39,518 nt of DNA from an uncultured Lentisphaeria bacterium (GTDB lineage: Bacteria > Verrucomicrobiota > Lentisphaeria > Victivallales > UBA1829). The first letter of the stretch is position 1, and each line of letters begins with the position of its first letter. The DNA lies in assembly GCA_949287225.1 (NCBI GenBank), contig CASEFP010000070.1:1-39518 (forward strand), given 5' to 3'. This document shows, piece by piece, positions 17,106-26,170 of the stretch. A program made the position numbers and the translations under genes. The notes beneath the pieces were generated by a model. That model was not told the DNA's origin. It did not search any database and saw only the letters and a program-made list of their open reading frames with translations.

Positions 17106-17810
17106 ATGCGGTTTCTTGTGCTACTGTGTCTTCTGTTCACCTTTCCTGTTTACGCGGATATTTTTTCGCTCTGGCCGTTTCGCGGAAGCAGTTCTCAAGC
17201 CTCCAAGGGAGACAATGCAACCGACATTCTGGAACCGCAGAAATTATGGACGGAAAAAATCATCGTCAACGGGCGTGAGATGGAGATGGGGGTCGCGCTT
17301 GTGGATCACACGCTGCAGGACGCGCTTCGTCTGCTGCGGAAAAAATATCCGAATGCACCGCTCGCGGCCAACTCCAGTTCTGTATTGTTTGAAGTTCCGC
17401 TCCCCGATGGATTCCGCAGGAGGATTTTTCTGGTCGGCTTCTCGGGCAAGGACACCATTGTCCAGTTTACGATGGATATTCCCCGTAATCTTCCGGACAC
17501 TAAAATTCCATGGCCGACGGAACTGCCTCTTCCTCCGGGCGCATCACCGGTCACGGTCATGCGTTTTCCTGCGCGAAAATCGATTTATGGAACTTTCCGG
17601 AGCCCGTATTCGGACAAGCAGGTGCTTTCCGATCTGGTCAAAGCCCTGCGCGCGGACGGCTGGGAAAGCACCGGAGAAACAAATTCCGCCACGGGCACCG
17701 GCGATGTATTTCTCCGGAAAGACGGAACTGAAATGATGATTCTCGGCACTCTTTCCGGCAAAGATTCCAAATCCTCGCGCGGCACCTTGTATTTCCGCAG
17801 GCTGAAATAG
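17106..17810 (+). CDS. Secreted protein at the end of the ABC module, unknown family
   Basis: A 234-residue protein with a clear Sec signal peptide (MRFLVLLCLLFTFPVYA, cleavage probably after VYA-D). I do not recognise the mature domain. It is mixed in character, with an internal stretch PWPTELPLPPGASPVTVMRFP and a C-terminal part beginning about residue 160 with YSDKQVLSDLVKALRADGWE that looks like a small alpha/beta fold. The ATG at 17106 is chosen because AAGGCGG lies 7 bases before it; the GTG at 17088 has no site. It closes the module and is presumably the periplasmic or exported partner. No clear terminator follows. Confidence 0.7.
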   Translation: MRFLVLLCLLFTFPVYADIFSLWPFRGSSSQASKGDNATDILEPQKLWTEKIIVNGREMEMGVALVDHTLQDALRLLRKKYPNAPLAANSSSVLFEVPLPDGFRRRIFLVGFSGKDTIVQFTMDIPRNLPDTKIPWPTELPLPPGASPVTVMRFPARKSIYGTFRSPYSDKQVLSDLVKALRADGWESTGETNSATGTGDVFLRKDGTEMMILGTLSGKDSKSSRGTLYFRRLK

Positions 17811-17915
17811 TCTTCCTTTTGCGGATGCGGGATATCTTACCAAGCGCAGAGGGCACGTTTCCGTCACACTCCGGCGTCTTGTCCAAAAAAAAGCTTGAAA
17901 CGAACAATTCCCAGC

Positions 17916-17943
17916 TTGCGATTTATCAAAAAAATGGTATATT
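17916..17943 (+). promoter_or_regulatory. Candidate promoter of the envelope operon
   Basis: TTGCGA (17916-17921), a 16-base A-rich spacer and TATATT (17938-17943). The leader to the ATG at 18007 would be about 57 bases. The rest of the 196-base gap 17811-18006 shows nothing I can name. Confidence 0.55.
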
Positions 17944-18006
17944 TCCAGACATTGTACTGCTATGTTTTCATAACGTTTGAATTGTAGGGATGCGGGAAAA
18001 GTTAAG

Positions 18007-18816
18007 ATGAAGTATGCGATCTTAAGTGACATCCACGGAAACCTGGAGGCCTTTCAAGTCGTTCTGCGCAAATGCGCGGAACTGGAAGTGGATCAATATA
18101 TCTGCCTCGGTGATATTGTCGGTTACAACGCGAACCCCAAGGAATGCCTGGATCTCATCCGGACCCTGCCTCTGGCCGGCGTCGTCAAGGGAAATCATGA
18201 TGAATATGCTTCGAACAACGATGAAGTCATGGAAGGCTTCAATCCGCATGCCCGCACAGCCGTGCTCTGGACCAAGGCGCAGCTGACTTACGAGGACCGG
18301 GCGTGGCTCTCCTCCCTTCCGATGCGCCTTACTGTCAAAGGCACCTCGATCACGGCCGTACACGCGACACTGGACAGTCCCGACGCATGGGGTTACATTT
18401 TCGACGTTCATCATGCCGCGGATAATTTTGCCTATCAGTTCACGCAGGTCTGTTTCTGCGGACACTCTCATGTTCCTGTCGGATTCTGCAAAAAACCGAT
18501 CGCGCTGCATTCCGAGCGCCAGATCGACGAAATCAAGGACTGGGTCGCCAGGCCCGAGGACGGTGCGGTCATCAATCCGTATGAAGCGGACTCCATCAGT
18601 CTGGAACTCATTACCGGCTACAAGTATCTTCTGAACGTCGGAAGCATCGGCCAGCCGCGCAACAAGGACCCGCGCGCCTCGTTTGCCATTTACGATTCGG
18701 AGGAACGGCGGGTCACGCGCTACCGTCTGCCCTACAATATCCGGGCCACTCAGGAGAAGATTCTCGCGGCACAGTTGCCGGAAAGGCTTGCCTCGCGCCT
18801 TGAACGCGGGAGCTGA
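18007..18816 (+). CDS. Metallophosphoesterase, YfcE/ApaH-like
   Basis: A 269-residue calcineurin-like phosphoesterase with all metal-ligand motifs: D8-x-H10 in SDIHGN, G35-D36, the GNHD box with N63 and H64, and FCGHSHVP further on. Compared with compact YfcE proteins of about 180 residues it carries an insert after the last motif and a C-terminal GSIGQPRNKDPRASFAIYDS, which is typical of the longer bacterial phosphodiesterase group. No signal peptide, so cytoplasmic. The ATG at 18007 is preferred to an in-frame TTG at 17977. It heads an envelope operon and is 3 bases from the glycosyltransferase start. The substrate (cyclic nucleotide, diadenosine polyphosphate or lipid-linked phosphate) is unknown. 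Confidence 0.85.
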   Translation: MKYAILSDIHGNLEAFQVVLRKCAELEVDQYICLGDIVGYNANPKECLDLIRTLPLAGVVKGNHDEYASNNDEVMEGFNPHARTAVLWTKAQLTYEDRAWLSSLPMRLTVKGTSITAVHATLDSPDAWGYIFDVHHAADNFAYQFTQVCFCGHSHVPVGFCKKPIALHSERQIDEIKDWVARPEDGAVINPYEADSISLELITGYKYLLNVGSIGQPRNKDPRASFAIYDSEERRVTRYRLPYNIRATQEKILAAQLPERLASRLERGS

Positions 18817-18819
18817 CCG

Positions 18820-19890
18820 GTGCCGGAGCGTAATTACAGGAGAATTCTGATCGTCAAGCCCAGCAGTCTGGGGGATATTCTTCACGCGTTCCCGGCTGTC
18901 GCGGCACTGCACAGGGCTTATCCGGACGCGGTTCTGGACTGGGTGATCAATCCGGCATTTGAGGGTTTGCTTGACTATATGCCGGGCATTGAGCACAGAA
19001 TTCTTTTTCGCAGAAAGGAACTCGGATCTCTGAAAACTTTTTTTCCGGCGTTTTCCGCATTATGGAAGGAGATCCGGAAAAACCGTTATGACGCGGTGAT
19101 TGATCTGCAGGGGCTGATGCGCAGCGCATTGACGGGGCGTCTGGCACGCGCACGGGAATATTACGGCCCAGCCTGCGGAAAGGAAAATCTGGCAAAACTC
19201 TGTTACAGCGCGAAACTTTCTTATCCTCCGGATGTCTTTCATGCTGTGGAGCGCAATTGCGCCATGATCCGGAAAATTCCGGGAGTGAAGGAGTGCGACC
19301 CGCATTATATGCTTCCGGTTCTGGCAGAAAAAAAGCGTGCTGCGGAACAGCTTCTGGAGAATGCGGGATTGACCTGGAACGATGAGAAGCGTCTGATTGC
19401 AGTCGCGCCGGGAGCACGCTGGGAAACGAAGCAGTGGCCGCCTGAATTTTTCGCGGAAGTCATGCGCGGCATTGCGGAAAAAACGGGCGGGGTCCATTTT
19501 CTGCTTCTCGGGTCTCCGGGGGAGACGCTTCTGGCGAAAAAAGTAAAGGAGGCTTTCGGGAACAGGGGCACGCTGTCTGATCTCTGCGGGAAAACGGATC
19601 TTGGCACACTGGTTGAGCTGATCCGGATATCGGATCTGCTGCTCTGCAACGACAGCGGTCCGATGCATATTGCGGCGGCGGCGGAAACGCCTGTGGTGGC
19701 ATTTTTCGGTCCGACGTATCCGGAATTGACGGGGCCCTATTGCGAAAGAAAAAAGGTTTTTCAGCCGAAACTGGATTGCATAAAATGTTTCAGGAAGTAT
19801 TGTCAGAACAGATTGTGTCATCGTTCCATATCAGCCGGGGAAGTGGTCGACTCCGCGTTGGAGTTGACGGAAAGGAGTGAGAAATCATGA
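18820..19890 (+). CDS. Glycosyltransferase family 9 (heptosyltransferase-like)
   Basis: A 356-residue GT-B enzyme of family 9, which adds ADP-activated heptose or similar sugars to the lipopolysaccharide core on the inner face of the membrane. The N-terminus has ILIVKPSSLGDILHAFPAVAALH, the classic heptosyltransferase acceptor-side motif. The C-terminal domain has VAPGARWETKQWPPEFF and LLCNDSGPMHIAAAAETPVVAFFGPT, the donor-binding stretch. The C-terminal tail is cysteine-rich (CIKCFRKYC, CHR). It starts with GTG at 18820, with GGGAG upstream in the phosphoesterase gene, and its stop overlaps the next ATG. It implies an LPS-type outer membrane; donor and acceptor are unknown. Confidence 0.88.
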   Translation: MPERNYRRILIVKPSSLGDILHAFPAVAALHRAYPDAVLDWVINPAFEGLLDYMPGIEHRILFRRKELGSLKTFFPAFSALWKEIRKNRYDAVIDLQGLMRSALTGRLARAREYYGPACGKENLAKLCYSAKLSYPPDVFHAVERNCAMIRKIPGVKECDPHYMLPVLAEKKRAAEQLLENAGLTWNDEKRLIAVAPGARWETKQWPPEFFAEVMRGIAEKTGGVHFLLLGSPGETLLAKKVKEAFGNRGTLSDLCGKTDLGTLVELIRISDLLLCNDSGPMHIAAAAETPVVAFFGPTYPELTGPYCERKKVFQPKLDCIKCFRKYCQNRLCHRSISAGEVVDSALELTERSEKS

Positions 19891-20858
19891 AATCCTGCAA
19901 AGTCGCGGCCGTTGTTTTTTTCACGGCACTGTGTTTCCTGCTCTCTTTCCATGCTTCCGCCCAGGTGGCTTTGAGCGTGGAAATCTCACAGCTGAACTAT
20001 CTTCAGTATGAGCCGGTCTATCTGCGGGTCACGATGCGAAACGTCAGCGGACACCCGCTGGCTTTCGGAGAAAACAAAGGGCTGCGCGGGCGCTTGCGTT
20101 TCGAGATCAACGCGCCGGGCCGCAATCGGTTTGCCCTGCTTTCCGGCAATGAGTATCCGACCATGCGCGGCGTTATTCTCCAGCCCGGAACCTCACGCGT
20201 TTTCACATTCAACGTCTCCAATTATTACAATCTCAAACAGCTCGGACACTATTCGCTCCGCGCGATTCTCTCCCATCCGCAGCTGAAGGCGGAATACGGA
20301 TCGAATCAGGTGCATTTCACCGTGGTCAAGGGGCTCGTGCAGTGGGAATCAACGGTGGGCGTGCCGAAAATCTCCACACAAAGCCGCAACAACCGGAATG
20401 AACTCATAGAAACAAGGAAATACAGCATTCTGAGCTACAATACGGGACGGGCCTTCTTTCACGCCCTGATGATCGAAGACGAGGAACGGGTCTACATGGT
20501 GAAAAAGATCGCGCTGGATCTCGGGCGGAATCTGCCGCCCCGCTGTGCAGTCGACGATCTGAGCCGTCTCAACATCATTGCGGCGGCAAGTCCGAAGGTT
20601 TACATCTACTACCAGTTCGACACCAACGGGAAACTGGAAAAACGCGACGTCCGGATCAAAACAGACACCACGCCGCGCCTGGTCGTCAACAAGGAGCTCG
20701 GGACGGTCATCGTGGATGGAGGACGCGCAGCACGGCGCGACCTGGATTACGAGGAGATCAAGGATCTGCCCTTCATCGCCACTGCGATGGAGGAGAATGT
20801 CAAGGATATCACCGAAGGGAAAAGCATTCTGGATCTGGCGGAGGAGGACGATGAGTAG
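19887..20858 (+). CDS. Secreted protein of unknown family
   Basis: A 323-residue protein with a Sec signal peptide (about residues 1-25, ending HASA-Q). The first 120 mature residues look like an immunoglobulin-like beta domain (YEPVYLRVTMRNVSGHPLAF, then GTSRVFTFNVSNYYNLKQLGHYSLRAIL), similar in style to extracytoplasmic beta-sandwich domains. The second half contains LIETRKYSILSYNTGRAFFHALMIEDEERVY-type beta strands. The acidic C-terminus ends in EEDDE. The start overlaps the GT9 stop (ATGA), and the coding end overlaps mtnA by 8 bases, so translation is coupled on both sides. I do not recognise the function; location in an envelope operon suggests a periplasmic or outer-membrane role. Confidence 0.75.
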   Translation: MKSCKVAAVVFFTALCFLLSFHASAQVALSVEISQLNYLQYEPVYLRVTMRNVSGHPLAFGENKGLRGRLRFEINAPGRNRFALLSGNEYPTMRGVILQPGTSRVFTFNVSNYYNLKQLGHYSLRAILSHPQLKAEYGSNQVHFTVVKGLVQWESTVGVPKISTQSRNNRNELIETRKYSILSYNTGRAFFHALMIEDEERVYMVKKIALDLGRNLPPRCAVDDLSRLNIIAAASPKVYIYYQFDTNGKLEKRDVRIKTDTTPRLVVNKELGTVIVDGGRAARRDLDYEEIKDLPFIATAMEENVKDITEGKSILDLAEEDDE

Positions 20859-21939
20859 CATCATCGACACTGTCTCATGGCTTGCGCCGGACGGTTCTGT
20901 CCACTTTCAATGGTCGGAACAAGCCATTCTGACCGGCGGCAGACTCCGGATCATCGACCAGCGCGCGCTCCCCGGACAACTCCGGTATCTTTCGATCAAC
21001 ACCGTGGAGGATGCCTGCGAAGCGATTCAGACTCTCGCCGTGCGCGGCGCTCCCGCAATCGGATGCGCCGCTGCTCTGGCGCTTGCCGCCGCGGGAGGAG
21101 AAATCGAGACCGGAAGCACGGACGCATTTTTCAGGCACCTGCACGAATACGCCCGGCGTCTCAATGCTTCCCGCCCGACGGCGGTCAATCTCTCCTGGGC
21201 GCTCGACCGCTGCATGAGGCATCTGGAAAACCTTTCGGAACTTCCGGTCCCCGCGCTGAAAAAGGAGCTGTTGAAAGAGGCGCTCGCCATTCTGGATGAA
21301 GACATCAAACTCTGCGACCGGATCGGCGAATACGGTTCCAGTCTGCTTCATGACGGCATGGGAATTCTCACACACTGCAACGCGGGCGCTCTCGCCGCCG
21401 GCGGATGCGGCACTGCCCTTGCCCCGATTTACGATGCGATGCGCAAGGGCATGCGCCTGAAGGTCTATGCCGATGAAACACGGCCTCTCCTTCAGGGATC
21501 GCGCCTGACGGCGTGGGAGCTTCAGCGCGCGGGCGCGGACGTGACGGTTCTCTGCGACAACATGGCGGCGCAGCTCATGTGCGAAGGCCGGATTCAGGCC
21601 GTCATCGTCGGCGCGGACCGGATCGCCGCCAACGGCGACACCGCCAACAAAATCGGTACTTACGGAGCTGCCGTGCTGGCGCATTACCACGGTATCCCGT
21701 TCTATGTGGCGGCCCCCTACTCCACGTTCGACCTGAAACTGAAAAGCGGTTCGGAGATTCCCATTGAACAGCGCGATCCGCGCGAGGTCACGGCATTTTT
21801 CGGGAAACAGTCTGCTCCGGAAGGTGTTGCCGTGTGCAATCCCGCGTTCGACGTGACGCCGCATGAACTGATCGGCGCATTCATCACCGACCGCGGCATC
21901 CTCCAGCCGCCCTTTGCGGAGACGGAAAACAGAATCTGA
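20851..21939 (+). CDS. mtnA: S-methyl-5-thioribose-1-phosphate isomerase
   Basis: Converts methylthioribose-1-phosphate to methylthioribulose-1-phosphate, in salvage of the methylthioadenosine left by polyamine and other SAM-dependent reactions. The 362-residue protein has LAVRGAPAIGCAAAL near residue 60, ILTHCNAGALAAGG with C176 at the catalytic cysteine position, and VIVGADRIAANGDTANKIGTY with D256 as the general acid/base. GGAGGA sits just before the ATG at 20851 inside the preceding gene. Longer in-frame frames back to 20578 are antisense-like artefacts of that overlap. The partner mtnP is at 27792-28679 on the other strand. Its place between two secreted-protein genes is unusual. It could instead be a ribose-1,5-bisphosphate-type isomerase homologue, but the catalytic motifs favour MtnA. 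Confidence 0.92.
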   Translation: MSSIIDTVSWLAPDGSVHFQWSEQAILTGGRLRIIDQRALPGQLRYLSINTVEDACEAIQTLAVRGAPAIGCAAALALAAAGGEIETGSTDAFFRHLHEYARRLNASRPTAVNLSWALDRCMRHLENLSELPVPALKKELLKEALAILDEDIKLCDRIGEYGSSLLHDGMGILTHCNAGALAAGGCGTALAPIYDAMRKGMRLKVYADETRPLLQGSRLTAWELQRAGADVTVLCDNMAAQLMCEGRIQAVIVGADRIAANGDTANKIGTYGAAVLAHYHGIPFYVAAPYSTFDLKLKSGSEIPIEQRDPREVTAFFGKQSAPEGVAVCNPAFDVTPHELIGAFITDRGILQPPFAETENRI

Positions 21940-21972
21940 TTGTCAACCCATACAAAAGAGAGAGGTCAAGAT

Positions 21973-22500
21973 ATGAAACATTTTCTTCCGGCAATGGTCA
22001 TTTTTCTGATTGCGGCAAGTGTCTGCGCACAGAACCGCACCACCTTCAAAAACACGCAGGAGGCGGTCCGCTACTATGAGGAGCTGGTCGGTTCGCTGAT
22101 CCAGCAGGTCAAGCTCATGCAGGACGACAACGCGACGCTCCAGGCAAGTGTGATCGACCTCAGGAAACAGGTTTCGCTTCTGAACACGAAAGTGCAGAAT
22201 ACCGACCGCGAACTCGAAGCATTGAAGAAACAGGTCGCGGCCGATGCCGAGACACGCAAAGCGCAGCTCAGGAGCCTGGCGGACAAGCTGTCGACTCCCC
22301 CTCCCGCGGCACAGCCCCGGCAGCAGGATTCCGAAACACTTCAGGGTGAATTCATCGAACACACAGTCGAACCCGGCACCACGCTCACGGCATTGTCCAA
22401 GGCCTACGGTGTCACGGTTCCCGACATCAAACGCGCAAACAACCTTTCCAGCGACAATATCCGGGTCGGCCAGAAACTCCTGATCCCGGTCAAGCGCTGA
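21973..22500 (+). CDS. Secreted coiled-coil protein with C-terminal LysM domain
   Basis: A 175-residue protein. Residues 1-20 are a Sec signal peptide ending VCA-Q. Residues about 28-105 are a coiled coil (SLIQQVKLMQDDNATLQASV and following heptads). A short proline-rich linker precedes a LysM domain at about 128-173 (HTVEPGTTLTALSKAYGVTVPDIK, then RVGQKLLIP). LysM binds N-acetylglucosamine polymers, so the protein probably sits on peptidoglycan in the periplasm. The ATG at 21973 has GAGAGGTC upstream; the earlier in-frame TTG at 21940 lies directly after the mtnA stop and lacks a site. Role unknown beyond cell-wall binding. Confidence 0.85.
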   Translation: MKHFLPAMVIFLIAASVCAQNRTTFKNTQEAVRYYEELVGSLIQQVKLMQDDNATLQASVIDLRKQVSLLNTKVQNTDRELEALKKQVAADAETRKAQLRSLADKLSTPPPAAQPRQQDSETLQGEFIEHTVEPGTTLTALSKAYGVTVPDIKRANNLSSDNIRVGQKLLIPVKR

Positions 22501-22510
22501 GTTGCGCGGA

Positions 22511-25500
22511 ATGCCCGCCATGTACCCGAATGCGACGTTCCGGCGAAGAATCACGCCGCTTGTGCTCTCGCAGTTCTTCGGCGTGTTCAATGACAACGCC
22601 TATAAGATGTTCGTCGTCCTCGCGGTATTCGGCTCCGAGGTTGATTACTTCCGGAATGCCGCATTCCTGTTTGTTCTGACCGTTGCGTATGTGCTCCCCT
22701 TCCTTCTGCTCGGTGGCCCGGCGGGCAGTTTCTCGGACCGGATTCCCAAGCGGAGCATCCTGATCCTGGCGAAAATCGCGGAATTCGCAGTGATGCTGCT
22801 CGGAACGGTCTGTTTTGCGAATACGGACGAATGGGGGATTCTCCCGCTGATGGCCGTCATGTTCCTGATGACCGCGCAGTCCGCGTTCTTCAGCCCGGCG
22901 TTCAACGGAATCCTGCCGGAAACCTTTCCCGAACAGGAGCTATCCGGGGCAAACGGGTATGTCGGAATGTTCACGTTCCTTGCGGCAATCATCGGAGCGG
23001 GCAGCGCGCCGATTCTCTGGACGCTCGCCGGAAAGGATCTGACGGTCTGCGGCGAGCTGATGTGCCTCTTCTCGATTCTGGGTTTTCTCGTTTCGCTTGC
23101 CGTTCTCCCGGTCTCTTCGCGGGGGCAGAAACCGCTGCCGGGGATTCTGGCAAGCATCCGCAGCGGCTGGAAAGCGCTTACCATGGAGCGGGGTATCTTC
23201 CTTTCCGCGCTCGGAGACACCTTTTTCGTCTCCATCGGCGTCGCGATCCAGACGCTGATCATCATCTTTGCGAAGTTCACGCTTCATTCTTCGCCGATGG
23301 AACTGAGTGCGCTTCTGCTCTCGCCCGCGATCGGAATGGGCATCGGATGCTGGGTTGCCGGAATTCTTTCGGGAAAACGTATTGAACTGGGTCTGGTGCC
23401 GTTCGGAGGAATCGGGATTGCACTGTTTCTGCCGCTTGCCGGATACTTTCCGGGTTCCGCCGTCACGCTCATTGAGAAATTCGGCCTGACCGTTCACCCG
23501 TTCGCGCTGCTGTATCTGCTCTTTGCTGGAATTGCCGGAGGGCTTTTCATCATTCCGTTCCGGGCGTATTTCCAGCAGCGGGTCGCTCCGGAATCGCGCG
23601 GCGCGGCGCTGGCGTTCAACAATGTGCTCACGTTCGGCGGGGTGCTGGTCGCCAGCGCCATTGTTTTTCTTCTGATCGCGGGCTCGGCGGCAAGCGTCTC
23701 GGGCCTGCCTCAATGGGTGGAGGCAATCGTCCGGCACATGCCCTCCTTTGCGCCGCCGACGCTTTTCCTCACGGTTTCGCTTCTGACGATTGCCTTTGTA
23801 ACAGCGCTCCTGTTCCTTCTGGCGGATTTCCCGATCCGGAGCGTCATTTTCCTGCTGACGCACACGCTTTACCGCCTGAAGGCATACGGGGAGGAGCAGA
23901 TTCCCGAACGCGGCCCGGCGCTGCTGGTTTCCAATCACGCATCGTTCGTGGATGCTTTCCTGATCAGCGCCTGTACCTCGCGGCGCATCCGTTTTCTGAT
24001 GCATGAGGACTACTACCGCCTTCCGCTGCTGCATCCGTTCGCGCGCTTCGCCGGATTCATCGAGGTGCCGCGCGGCAACCGCATCAAGCGGATGCACGAT
24101 ATGATTGAAACTGTGAAATCGGCACTGCGGCAGGGAGAAATCATCTGCGTCTTTCCGGAGGGGGGAATCACACGCAACGGCATCATGGACGAATTCCGGG
24201 GAGGCTTCCGCGCCATGCTGCCCGAGGATGTTCCCGTGCCGCTGATTCCGGTCCGGATCGGAATGGTCTGGGGAAGCATTTTCAGTTATTACTACGGGAA
24301 ACTCAAATTCCGTTTTCCGAAAGAGATTCCGTATCCGGTCACGGTCTCCTTCGGGCGCCCCCTCCCCCGCACGATCAGCGCGTATGAACTGCGGCAGTCC
24401 ATCTCCGAACTGGGGGCGGACACGGACATGAAACCGCGTGAAACCGAACGGCCGCTCCACTACCAGATCGCGAAACAGGCGAAGCGGACGCCGCTGCGCA
24501 TCCTGACATGCGACTATGGCGGCAGTTCAACCAACGCATTTCAGTTCTATGTGCGCGCGGCGATTCTCAGCCGGAAAATCCGCGCCATGGCCGCGCCGGA
24601 GTGCGAATACGTCGGCGTGATGATGCCGAACTGCACCGCGGCCTCGCTCGCGACGGTCGGCATCTTGATGGCGGACAAGGTTCCCGCGGTCCTGAACTTC
24701 ACCGCGTCGCGCGACGCGCTGCGCAGCGCAATCGGGAAAGCCTCGCTCACGCACATTCTCACAAGCCGGAAATTTCTGGCGAAGCTCCGGATGGAGCCCA
24801 TGCCGGAAATGGTGTTTCTGGAGGATGTCGCAGCAGGCGTCACGCGCGGAGAAAAGATCGGTATGGCGCTCGCTGCCGCGCTGCTGCCGCACCAGGAGTT
24901 CATGAAACTGCTCTCGCCGCTGAGCCACCGCGACGTCATGCGCACAGCCGCCGTGCTGTTTTCGAGCGGTTCGACGGGAGTGCCCAAAGGGGTCATGCTC
25001 TCCCACCACAACTTCAACAGCGACATTCATTCCTTTCTCAAGGTCATGCGCTGGTCGGACACGGATTCGATCCTCGGAAGTCTGCCGATGTTCCACGCGT
25101 TCGGCCTGAACACCTGTTTCTGGCTCCCGCTGATGATCGGCTGCAAAGTGGTCTATGTGACAAGTCCGCTTGACAGCGAGGCGGTCGGAAAGGCGGTAGA
25201 GGAACACAAGCTGACGATCCTGCTCGCCACGCCGACCTTCATGCAGACCTATATGCGCAAATGCCGTCCGGAACAGTTCCGCTCGCTGCGCCTGGCAATC
25301 GCGGGCGCGGAGAAACTGCGCACGGACATCTCCGCAAAATTTGAAAACCTCTCCGGAGGCGAACGCGTCCTGATCGAAGGCTACGGCTGTACGGAGCTCT
25401 CGCCGATCGTCGCGATCAACATCGGCTCCTCGGTGCTGAATCTGGGACGGCAGTACGGCAGAAAAGGCAGCATCGGCCCCGCAATGCCGGGCATCTGTGC

Positions 25501-26050
25501 GCGGATCGTCGATCCGGTCACGCGGAAGCCGCTGGAACAGGACGCCGAGGGGCTTCTGGTCATCAAAGGCCCGAACGTGATGCAGGGCTATCTCGGCGAA
25601 GAGGAACTGACCGCACAGGTGATTCAGGACGGCTGGTACAATACGGGCGACATTGCGCGCATTGACGGCGACGGCTATATCACGCTCTGCGGAAGAATCT
25701 CGCGCTTCAGCAAGATCGGCGGGGAAATGGTTCCGCATGAACTGGTCGAGTGCGCGATCAACGAGATCATCGGAAGCGACGACAAGGCGGCCGCCGTCAG
25801 CAGCATCCCCGATCCCCAGAAGGGCGAGGCTCTGATCGTGCTTTACACGAAACTGCCGCTCACCCCGGAGGCGCTTGTCGCGGAGATGCGCGCACGCGAC
25901 ATCCCGAATCTCTGGATACCGAAGGCGTCGAACTTCCACCAGGTTGACGCGATTCCGATTCTCGGCAGCGGCAAGCTGGATCTTGTGGCGCTCCGGGCCG
26001 AGGCGGACCGGATCGCAAAGCAGTCCGGCGCACGGGGGAACAAAACGTAA
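22511..26050 (+). CDS. aas: MFS lysophospholipid transporter / PlsC acyltransferase / acyl-ACP synthetase fusion (LplT-Aas type)
   Basis: A protein of about 1,180 residues with three parts. Residues about 1-420 are an MFS transporter with LSQFFGVFNDNAYKM, similar to LplT, which flips lysophospholipids inward. Residues about 450-650 are a PlsC acyltransferase with NHASFVD (H476 and D481) and VFPEGGITRNG. Residues about 680-1180 are an AMP-forming acyl-ACP synthetase with SSGSTGVPKGVMLSH near 818, EGYGCTE and YNTGDIARIDGDGYI. Together they can import and re-acylate lysophospholipids. In E. coli the transporter is a separate protein. TTG 22502, ATG 22511 and ATG 22520 are all possible starts; none has a strong Shine-Dalgarno. 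It ends the envelope operon. Confidence 0.88.
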   Translation: MPAMYPNATFRRRITPLVLSQFFGVFNDNAYKMFVVLAVFGSEVDYFRNAAFLFVLTVAYVLPFLLLGGPAGSFSDRIPKRSILILAKIAEFAVMLLGTVCFANTDEWGILPLMAVMFLMTAQSAFFSPAFNGILPETFPEQELSGANGYVGMFTFLAAIIGAGSAPILWTLAGKDLTVCGELMCLFSILGFLVSLAVLPVSSRGQKPLPGILASIRSGWKALTMERGIFLSALGDTFFVSIGVAIQTLIIIFAKFTLHSSPMELSALLLSPAIGMGIGCWVAGILSGKRIELGLVPFGGIGIALFLPLAGYFPGSAVTLIEKFGLTVHPFALLYLLFAGIAGGLFIIPFRAYFQQRVAPESRGAALAFNNVLTFGGVLVASAIVFLLIAGSAASVSGLPQWVEAIVRHMPSFAPPTLFLTVSLLTIAFVTALLFLLADFPIRSVIFLLTHTLYRLKAYGEEQIPERGPALLVSNHASFVDAFLISACTSRRIRFLMHEDYYRLPLLHPFARFAGFIEVPRGNRIKRMHDMIETVKSALRQGEIICVFPEGGITRNGIMDEFRGGFRAMLPEDVPVPLIPVRIGMVWGSIFSYYYGKLKFRFPKEIPYPVTVSFGRPLPRTISAYELRQSISELGADTDMKPRETERPLHYQIAKQAKRTPLRILTCDYGGSSTNAFQFYVRAAILSRKIRAMAAPECEYVGVMMPNCTAASLATVGILMADKVPAVLNFTASRDALRSAIGKASLTHILTSRKFLAKLRMEPMPEMVFLEDVAAGVTRGEKIGMALAAALLPHQEFMKLLSPLSHRDVMRTAAVLFSSGSTGVPKGVMLSHHNFNSDIHSFLKVMRWSDTDSILGSLPMFHAFGLNTCFWLPLMIGCKVVYVTSPLDSEAVGKAVEEHKLTILLATPTFMQTYMRKCRPEQFRSLRLAIAGAEKLRTDISAKFENLSGGERVLIEGYGCTELSPIVAINIGSSVLNLGRQYGRKGSIGPAMPGICARIVDPVTRKPLEQDAEGLLVIKGPNVMQGYLGEEELTAQVIQDGWYNTGDIARIDGDGYITLCGRISRFSKIGGEMVPHELVECAINEIIGSDDKAAAVSSIPDPQKGEALIVLYTKLPLTPEALVAEMRARDIPNLWIPKASNFHQVDAIPILGSGKLDLVALRAEADRIAKQSGARGNKT

Positions 26051-26063
26051 TCCCCCGTCCTGC

Positions 26064-26105
26064 CATTCCGCATCGGAAAAAATCCGGATTTGACAGCGGG
26101 GAATG
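26064..26105 (+). terminator. Stem-loop after the envelope operon
   Basis: CATTCC (26064-26069) pairs with GGAATG (26100-26105). A nested imperfect stem around CGGAAAAAATCCG sits in the loop. It starts 13 bases after the stop and has no T-tract. Convergent genes meet in 26051-26209. Confidence 0.4.
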
Positions 26106-26170
26106 CATGAAAAGCGCAACGTTTCCGGGGAAGCAATGACCGGCAAAACAGATTGCCTCCGGAGAAGACA

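Noticed and set aside
22940..26146. Long minus-strand open frames of 506 and 539 codons
   Set aside because: Both lie antisense to the transporter-acyltransferase-ligase gene. Their products are arginine- and histidine-rich without domains, as expected from a shadow frame.
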